Assembly: GCA_961205875.1 (NCBI GenBank)
Contig: OY540822.1
Span: 1,490,501 to 1,554,500 of the forward strand
Source: Sialis fuliginosa
Taxonomy: Eukaryota; Arthropoda; Insecta; Megaloptera; Sialidae
Length of the DNA: 64,000 nt
Direction: 5' to 3'
Below, piece after piece: positions 57,523 to 64,000 of the stretch. Position 1 is the stretch's first letter; each line of letters opens with the position of its first letter. Position numbers and translations under genes: made by a program. Under the pieces are notes generated by a model, which saw nothing but the letters and a program-made list of their open reading frames with translations, searched no databases and had not been told where the DNA came from.

Positions 57523-59483
57523 TAGAGCTGTAGCAAACCGTATGTATTCGGTACTGAGTAACGGGTGCGCCATCTAGTACCGAGTAACGAAACGTTACAC
57601 CCAAATACATTTCGTTACTCGCATTTTTCGTACCTAGTATATTATTCTAGTATACGCAAGTACCGTTGATGCGTGTATTGAAACGTTTGCTGATCGTGTT
57701 TTATGTAGAGCTGTAGCAAACCGTATGTATTCGGTACTGAGTAACGGGTGCGCCATCTAGTACCGAGTAACGAAACGTTACACACAAATACATTTTTCGT
57801 ACCTAGTTTACTGTTCTAGTATACGCAAGTACCGTTGATGGCGTTGATGCGTGTATTGAAACGTTTGCTGATCGTGTTTTATGTATGCGCGCGCTTATTC
57901 GGTGAATTTAAAAACGTACGTTACAAAGAACGATGATTGTTTAAAATATAATTTGGAAATTCGTCGTCCAAGCTTTTTACTGTTTATTAAAGGTGTTTAA
58001 GTTTTATTGTCAATAATAATAATAATAATTTTCGACACCTATTTGTTGCTTTTTCATTAAAATCGATGCATAATGGATTGCGATGTTATTGTGATATAAC
58101 AACAGGGATAAAGTTTTCAAAATAGTAAAGTCATTGCAAATTTAGTAGATTCCGTCAACAGTTCACTTGTAATTAAAAAATAATTCTACACTTTACCTAT
58201 TAAATCAATCAAACTAAATTTAGAATAATTGGAACATAAGTCTGATCAATTTTGCATGGAAACAATAGAAAATATCGGTATGGAGAACCATACATGACTT
58301 CCATGTTCTTTCTATCTTTTTAAATAATTTTTAAATATGAATTTTTTTAAAAATATTTTATTTATATAACCTACTACTATGAATATAAATTTCGTAATAC
58401 ATAAAAAAACATATATACTTACGACGGTTACAGCTGTTATTGCCATTTTTATATAAATATAATCTAATTTCCTAATGTTCAAAACATAATACACATTCGT
58501 AGAACAACTAATTTGACAATCTGAATTTAGTTGCATTTGTTTCCAAGGCAACATGAATTAATGACATATTAATTAGTATTTAAAATTCAAATTTTGAGGG
58601 TGTTTTTCACCCCTTCAAGGGCTGTTTAGGCACGTACAAATAATAAATGCCCCTTAGGTTCAATTGAACTATACAAATGTACCAAGTCTTATCAAAATTA
58701 GTGAGATAATACTCGCAATGTTCGCTTTTTAGACGAAAAAAGTTACAAAATTTCAAATATTTCCAAAACCCCTAATCCGATTAGCACCAAAATCAATAGG
58801 TCTGGAGTACTCACTGAAACAAATATTTTCCCCAAAAATAATTTAGATCGGTGCATTTTTACAGTAGTTAAACGTGAACGAAAGAAAATTCTACATCTGC
58901 ACAGACACACAGACACACAGACACACGGACACACAGACACACGGACACACGCACAGCCGCCATGCGGAAATTAACTTTTATTTACGTTTTGAAGTTAGTA
59001 CAATCAGAATTTGTCATTTTCTCGGACACGATTTTTCGATGGTATTGCAATACTTCCATTTATTTCAGAACATGGAAGTAAAAAACGTGTAAAATTATAT
59101 TATTATTAATATTATATTAATATTATATTATATTATTATATAGTAAAATCCATTAAATGATATATTAATTCGGAATGAGATTTTTGCTTTTTTGCAGATT
59201 GCAGACGTATAATTTTATTATTGACTATTTTTTTTTTGTCAGTGCAAATTTTTTTACCGCCAAGGCCTCGCAAAATGTACACGGCCCAGGGCCTCGCGTT
59301 GGCTAGCGCCGGCTCTGTGTACGCGTACGCAAATACGACTCGATTCGTTGCTCTAACATAATATAGCATGTTATGAGGTATCAGAAGTAACGAGTAACGT
59401 AACGATACGAAAGTAACGAGTACTAGTTGTTATAGTAACGAATACATACGGGTACGCTTTTTTTCGTTACTTTTACTCCTCTA
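57523..59483. mobile_element. hAT element with TAGAG ends and perfect 8-bp duplication
   Basis: The ends TAGAGCTGTAGCAAACCG and, inverted, TAGAGGAGTAAAAGTAACG are flanked by ATAAAAAC at 57515-57522 and 59484-59491. The fold-back relative near 30395 reads CCCATAAAAACAGCAT, the empty site. The 5' end is tandemly duplicated (units of 183 bp from 57523 and 57706). GAGTAACG words recur at both ends. An ACACAG/ACACGG microsatellite lies at 58902-58955. Part of the interior (about 58150-58730) is shared inverted with the hAT at 38637-43062. Confidence 0.9.
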
Positions 59484-60415
59484 ATAAAAACAGCATGAAT
59501 TTTTTTCAGCTAGCAAACAGATGCTTTATTATTTTATCGAACACAACCAAAATAATTTACAACCATATAAATTCACTAATGCGAAGTGTGAAATCGAGAC
59601 AGAAATATAAAATGCTGTTTTTATGGGCAGCATGTAGTACATGGTGTTTTATTTTATTTGAAAATTATTTTTTTTATTAAATATTGTTGAATTTTGTACT
59701 TTTTGCTCAACAAATTAAAAATGTTTACAAACAACCATAAGTATGTACATAAGAAAATGTTCGTTATGTAATTCTAGATAACATCGTTCAAAAATATATA
59801 GGTTGTTCCATTTGAAATATTTGAGAAAATTAACTTTGAAGTTCTCAAAATTTGAAAATTAATTTTGAACGCCCTGTACATGGTGGCTCTAAGATATTTA
59901 AACAAAAGCTTCCACTAACCTCCTACAATAAGGTCCATATTTAATTTCGTCTTCAAAGCTGCGGCCGCGGAAGTGATGAATTTTTAAGTGGAGTAATGTA
60001 CCTAAGTCAATTTTTTTGAAAAAAATATTATTACGTCTAAGCCGGACATCAGATGGGGCTAATATTTTAGATATGAATAAACATCCCAAGATAAGTGTTA
60101 AATATGCAAAAATATTTAGGGCATTCTATTAAAAAAAAATTGCCTTAAATGTACCACACTTTTTTGTAGCTCCCTGTATATTTGAAAATAATTTCTATGT
60201 ATGTGCATTTACCCACAGTTTATATCTGCATTACAAAGATTTATTTATCTGTTATGGTCTACGAGCTATCGAACTTCCACGGACTATTGCCCCACCCTGT
60301 ATATAAAAATTTATAGGAATTGCTACCCAACACGTGTATTGTAATGAAATGATTAATTACATTGTCCATAATGATAACAAATACAAAATAGTATATATTA
60401 TTCTTTGTTTTAAAG

Positions 60416-60652
60416 GTTTGTGTATCTTTACTTGGAACAAGAAAAGGTCAAGAATCTGAAGCTTGGACTTCTGAAAGTACGTTATTGCAAGTGATAGTTT
60501 CTATTCAAGATCTAATTTTAAATTCCGAACCATATTTCAATGACGCGTGTAATGAAGCACAAGGAAGTTCAAATTCTGAGCAAACTGTAACTGTGAATCT
60601 AGTTCACTCGATGACAAATCTTCTTGAAAACCTACCTGAAGAATCTGTATAA
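60416..60652 (+). CDS. UBE2O: UBE2O-like E2, UBC exon with catalytic cysteine
   Basis: It follows TTGTTTTAAAG and begins V-C-V-S-L-L-G-T. The Cys codon at 60419-60421 is the expected thioester-forming residue. It continues with EAWTSESTLLQVIVSIQDLI, then LNSEPYFNDACNEA and VNLVHSMTNLLENLPEESV, matching the W-T-x-x-S-x-L-L-Q-V-x-x-S-I-Q-x-L-I-L helix and the S-M-T segment of UBE2O, and stops at 60650-60652. The family W after G-T is replaced by R here (GTRKGQ). The long C-terminal tail of vertebrate UBE2O is absent, unless the stop is bypassed by splicing to 61636. With all exon phases matching, the gene looks functional. Confidence 0.93.
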   Translation, partial: VCVSLLGTRKGQESEAWTSESTLLQVIVSIQDLILNSEPYFNDACNEAQGSSNSEQTVTVNLVHSMTNLLENLPEESV

Positions 60653-60757
60653 ACGCTTAGAGGGATTTTATTTTGTTTTGTTTTCGAACAAAATAATATG
60701 AAAAGCAGTGTGAGTCAAGTAAGTATTGAAACGACGCTGATGATTGTTTTTAGCAAT

Positions 60758-61315
60758 GAGTACGTTTACACAGCGCCGTTATTCCGGTTTTATTATAACC
60801 GATGTATTTAAACCGTTTCAAGTAGTGCTTGCTGTTTACACATACGAGAATAAGTGACGTCAGCTGGAATTATAATTCCGATTTGAAATACGCTATAAGT
60901 TCGATGGTGTACCAACAAGAAATCTCAAAAATATTTCGTCTTTTTTATGTCCCACGAATCACGTTTATTTTGTTTTCCATCTCTTCGTCTCAGGTGTTTT
61001 AACCATATTTTAACTGACGACGCTTTTTCAAATGTTAATGCGAAGTGCATTACGATGAAATCACTATACTCCGTAGATACTTATATTTTTTGAGGTTGGC
61101 TAAATAGGTATAACTATGTCCATGCAGTTTACACACATTTTTATTCCTGCTCTATTCCGGTTTACTTATGCTATTCCCGTAGACTAAGAGGAATATCATA
61201 ACTAAACCCGATTAGTTATGTCGGGTGTAAAGTGCCGTTTACACGGACTTTTAAACCCGGTTTTATTACATCGGTTATAGTTAAACCGGAATAAAAGCGC
61301 TGTGTAAACGTACTC
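60758..61315. mobile_element. Inverted-terminus MITE, 558 bp, downstream of UBE2O stop
   Basis: The ends GAGTACGTTTACACAGCGC and the inverted GCGCTGTGTAAACGTACTC are perfect over 19 bp, and an inner CCGGTTTTATTA word pairs as well. AAT flanks both sides. Superfamily uncertain, though a 3-bp duplication would fit Harbinger. It lies in the 3' UTR or last intron of UBE2O. Confidence 0.85.
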
Positions 61316-61335
61316 AATGATACGAAAGTAAACAC

Positions 61336-61400
61336 ATATCTGCAAAGTAAATGTACAGTGCTTCCTCGTACTAAATTCACCAAATATAGTTAATTATACA
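61336..61400. repeat. Short dispersed repeat shared with 28720-28790
   Basis: AAGTAAATGTACAGTG, TTCCTCGTACTAAATTCACC and TAGTTAATTAT in order, matching the upstream copy with a few changes. Confidence 0.6.
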
Positions 61401-61445
61401 CGCACCATTGTATTCCTGTGTATTTTGAGCATTGAATTCGAACTT

Positions 61446-61575
61446 GAGGTCAAAATAGCACATTATCCAATTCATTTTTAATATAACCTCAAAAAACCCG
61501 ATTTTCATAAACTCGAAAATTTATTTTTCCGAGTTTATTTTCAAAATGAATCAGATAAGGTGCTATTTTGAGCTC
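61446..61575. repeat. 130-bp hairpin repeat plus adjoining (CA)n
   Basis: GAGGTCAAAATAGCAC and the inverted GTGCTATTTTGAGCTC differ at one base, and an inner AAACTCGAAAA/TTCCGAGTTT pair also folds. A CA/CG dinucleotide run follows to about 61602. Confidence 0.75.
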
Positions 61576-61635
61576 ACACACACACACACACGCACGCGCG
61601 TACAATACGATCACATACCTTCTTGTATTTTTCAG

Positions 61636-61749
61636 ATATTGGCAAAAAGGCAACATAACAAAGAAACTAAGAATACAGCGAGTCAAGATGTCAATATAAT
61701 TGATATAATTGATGCTGAAAATGAGCAAAGATTCTCCGTCAGTGAATAA
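61636..61749 (+). CDS. Possible alternative or terminal exon
   Basis: A strong acceptor (TTGTATTTTTCAG) precedes a phase-0 open frame that reads ILAKRQHNKETKNTASQDVN, then IIDIIDAENEQRFSVSE and a stop. Two AATAAA signals follow within 170 bp. The peptide is acidic and not conserved in any family I know. It could be a UBE2O tail exon if the preceding exon is spliced from a weak GTATAA donor at 60647 just before its stop, or the last exon of another transcript. Confidence 0.4.
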   Translation: MLAKRQHNKETKNTASQDVNIIDIIDAENEQRFSVSE

Positions 61750-61903
61750 AATAACATTTTATGTATTAAATTAGAAACGCTACATTTATAATCACCAAAT
61801 TTATAAAAAGCAGGATTCTAACCATCGATTTTGAGGAAAGCTTAGTCAGTCATTATTATTATACATATTAGATAGCATAGTATTTTACATATAATAGCTA
61901 ACT

Positions 61904-61917
61904 AATAAACAAATAAA
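61904..61917 (+). terminator. Polyadenylation signals
   Basis: Two AATAAA hexamers (61904-61909 and 61912-61917) are followed by a T/G-rich stretch. They are suitably placed for the 3' end of a transcript that includes 60416-60652 and/or 61636-61749. Confidence 0.5.
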
Positions 61918-62464
61918 CTGTATTTTTTTGGTAGGTGTCACTTCGGGGGTTAGTATAAAAAATCACCTCCCCCCCATAATTATACTTATCATTTTCCATC
62001 ATTTTTAACAAAGCGAAAATTCTAAAATAAATATATAATTCAATGTCATATATAAATAGTTATACTTCGAGTAGTTTAACGTTAAGGGTTACCATCACCA
62101 GTACTCCCTAACTATCAGGGGTAGAAGTCTAAAATTAAGCGTATAGATGTTTTAGATACAGAACAATAAATACTAGGTAAGAACTCTTCATTAGACGCTG
62201 GTGTAGTTTTCCTATGCTTATCCGGCTAGACTAGACCCTTTCCATAGTTCTCGAGATATACGGCTGAGAAAAATTTAGAGTAAGGCGCGTATTTTACTAC
62301 ATATGTATGTTACGTACACTAGTATAATAGTCATTACTTATAATATAAGGCTTTTTATGCTCAGGTGAGTTGTTTAATTTACACATTCATATTTTTTTTG
62401 TCTGTAATTTTTCATACAAAATTAAAGGATAATTTTTAAAAAGCAATTTTTTTACGAATTTTGA
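61918..62464. other. Intergenic, no feature recognised
   Basis: AT-rich sequence with no ORF, element ends or RNA gene recognised. Confidence 0.5.
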
Positions 62465-62976
62465 AACAGTTGTATCTCAGCTAAAAATGATTCGATTTGC
62501 ATGATCCAAAGCTCATTCTTAAGCTTGTACTTTCTAGTTTTTGAATCAAGAGCTCAATAATTTTTATCATCCCTTTCTGCTCTGTGACAAGGGTTAAAAC
62601 AGTTAGAAAAATGATCTATTAATTTTTTATAAATTTTAAAAGCGTAAAATTTTCACAAAAATCTTTTTACGAGAAATTCAATACAAGCATTCGAAAAGCT
62701 TGTATTGAAAAAAAACGCATTTTTAAGAGAAAATAACAAGCTTTTGAATGCTTGTATTGAATTTCTCGTAAAAAAATGTTTGCAAAAATTTTACGCTTTC
62801 AAAGTTTATAAAAAATTAAGGGATAATTTTTCTAACTCTTTTAACCCTTGGCACAGAGCGGCAAGGGATGATAAAAATTATTGAGCTCTTGATTCAAAAA
62901 CTAGAAAGTACAAGCTTAAGAATGAGCTTTGGATCATGCAAATCGAATCATTATTCGCTTAGATATAACTGGGTGC
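62465..62976. repeat. Near-perfect palindrome, arms about 235 bp
   Basis: 62465-62702 pairs with 62740-62976: GATTCGATTTGCATGATCCA, AAGCTTGTACTTTCTAGTTT, GAGAAATTCAATACAAGCAT and complements. The spacer is only about 40 bp. The terminal words are not those of the other fold-back elements, and no target duplication was found. Confidence 0.92.
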
Positions 62977-63455
62977 AAAGCATTATTTAGGGCATTCTTT
63001 TTTCTATTATAACTTAAAATTTCATTTTGAAATTCAATTAAAGACATATGTATATTAAACGTAGCGGTTGAACGGAACTCTATATTTTAGACGTGGTTTC
63101 CAAACTCGACGTCGCAAAATGATTTTTTCGCGGGTTCTATTTCAATAACTATGATACATAATTTTAAAAACACACTTTTGTTCGAAATTTTATCAGCTTT
63201 AAGATTTATAAAACCTATTTTATCCTAAAACTGATATTCCCAAATTAAAATAAAAGGGCATGAAGTGATAACAAATTTGAGTTGAATTGATCCTTTACTA
63301 TTCTCTTCTCTTGATTCAGTTACTTTAGTATCTACGTGATTTAATGTTATTAATATTAGTAAATGTTAATATGGCAGTTAATTAATTAATTTTGGAGTTA
63401 TCGAGAACATTAAAACAATCGCTTTGTCCGAAAACGAGCTATTTTGGCAGTAGAG

Positions 63456-63896
63456 TAGCGATTCTCAACCTGTGGGGGTGCCCCCTGGGGTGGGGAGGGG
63501 CGTAATAAAACTAAATGGGGGGCGCGAGCATACCGAGAAAAAATATTATTAAAATTTTATTTAATTTACTGAAAGAAAAGCAATAAAATACATTTAAACT
63601 GATATAATACACTTATAAATAGGATTGTATCAGTACTACACAATACACAATCTATTTAATAATTAACTTATCAATATTAAATTAAAAATTAGATTAATAA
63701 TTAAGTAATAAGATTAATAATTATAGTGCCTGTCTTGCAGAGCAAAGTTTTTCAAAAGAAAATACAATTAAATTAAATAGAAACTTATATTACAATTACA
63801 GCACGATTTCAGTGAAAATTATTGTATGATGGCAGGGGGGGATGAGAATTGTGATTGAAAATTGGGTCACAAATACTAAAAGGTTGAGAAACGCTG
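63456..63896. mobile_element. hAT MITE with perfect 8-bp target duplication
   Basis: CAGTAGAG is duplicated at 63448-63455 and 63897-63904. The ends TAGCGATTCTCAACCT and, inverted, CAGCGTTTCTCAACCT are typical hAT-Charlie-like termini. A GC-rich patch follows the left end, and the GCGAGCATACCGAGAAAAAA segment is shared with the centre of the fold-back element at 50836-51880. Confidence 0.92.
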
Positions 63897-64000
63897 CAGT
63901 AGAGCAATAGAATGGACCTTGCACAAAAAAAATACATTTTGCCTTTTGGTTTTAAGTGCAACCTACGAAAATACATAATTTCTGCTTCAGGTGACATCCA

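Larger units (their letters stand above)
56424..60301. mobile_element. TACAGGATGGGG fold-back element, copy in UBE2O intron 2
   Basis: The ends TACAGGATGGGGCAATAGTG and, inverted, TACAGGGTGGGGCAATAGTC are flanked by TA. The arms match those at 30119-31219. Two further insertions sit within it: 56897-57383 (TA duplication) and 57523-59483 (8-bp duplication). Without them the element is about 1.4 kb. It lies immediately upstream of the exon with the catalytic cysteine. Confidence 0.92.

Noticed and set aside
58743..58940. Frame rich in SVCPCVCV
   Set aside because: Translation of an ACACAG/ACACGG microsatellite.
1..64000. CRISPR arrays, tRNA or rRNA genes
   Set aside because: No regular spacer-repeat array, no cloverleaf with recognisable A and B boxes, and no rRNA core sequence was seen on reading either strand. 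Repeats are of transposon type.

Overview
AT-rich nuclear DNA from an animal, most likely an insect. The basis is spliced host exons with GT-AG introns, arthropod-style Helitron 3' ends, ZBED-type hAT transposase debris, a LINE reverse transcriptase fragment, and pogo/Tigger, piggyBac-like and Harbinger-like termini. The order of insect cannot be fixed by reading. There are no bacterial-style operons, rRNA, tRNA or CRISPR.

One host gene is clear: the 3' part of a UBE2O (E2-230K) ubiquitin-conjugating enzyme on the + strand. Its exons are 48870-49224, 53987-54206 and 60416-60652. Splice phases agree, and the UBC fold and catalytic cysteine are intact. A possible further terminal exon (61636-61749) lies just before polyadenylation signals. 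The 5' exons were not found and are probably outside the window or too diverged to recognise. A second possible host locus is a small secreted-protein ORF at 23946-24248, with a decayed inverted partial copy at 22190-22426.

Almost everything else is transposable-element DNA, and its dominant feature is palindromic structure. I count about fourteen inverted repeats with arms from roughly 200 bp to 2.8 kb: 94-7409, 13786-21637, 19164-20657, 22190-24690, 22667-23866, 30119-31219, 35487-48546, 35721-37002, 37384-38414, 39677-41349, 43533-45905, 50836-51880, 56424-60301 and 62465-62976. Many are discrete fold-back elements that begin and end at TA, and several share termini of the type TACAGGRTG or TACCGGGTG. 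In several cases an empty site can be read in this window, because the partner arm, a sister copy or an interrupted reading frame shows the pre-insertion sequence.

Region by region: 1-7.4 kb is a giant inverted repeat carrying nested TA-flanked elements and a duplicated Cys-containing exon fragment. 7.4-13.8 kb holds a Helitron, a Stowaway-like MITE and a Harbinger-like MITE in AT-rich DNA. 13.8-21.6 kb is a palindrome split by a hAT with degraded transposase pieces on both strands, a solo LTR and a fold-back element. 22-24.7 kb is the secreted-ORF inverted pair around another fold-back element. 26.5-32.5 kb contains hAT, Helitron, LINE and pogo-like MITE copies. 35.5-48.5 kb is a 13-kb palindrome whose left arm took three insertions that its right arm lacks, with a piggyBac-like element in the centre. 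48.9-61.9 kb is the UBE2O 3' region, with introns swollen by elements. 62-64 kb has a short palindrome and a hAT MITE with a perfect 8-bp target duplication.

The best candidate for something under-described is the TA-targeted, largely non-coding fold-back family. Its members repeatedly carry the nuclear-receptor half-site TCAAGGTCA and could give long hairpin RNAs when transcribed inside the UBE2O introns.
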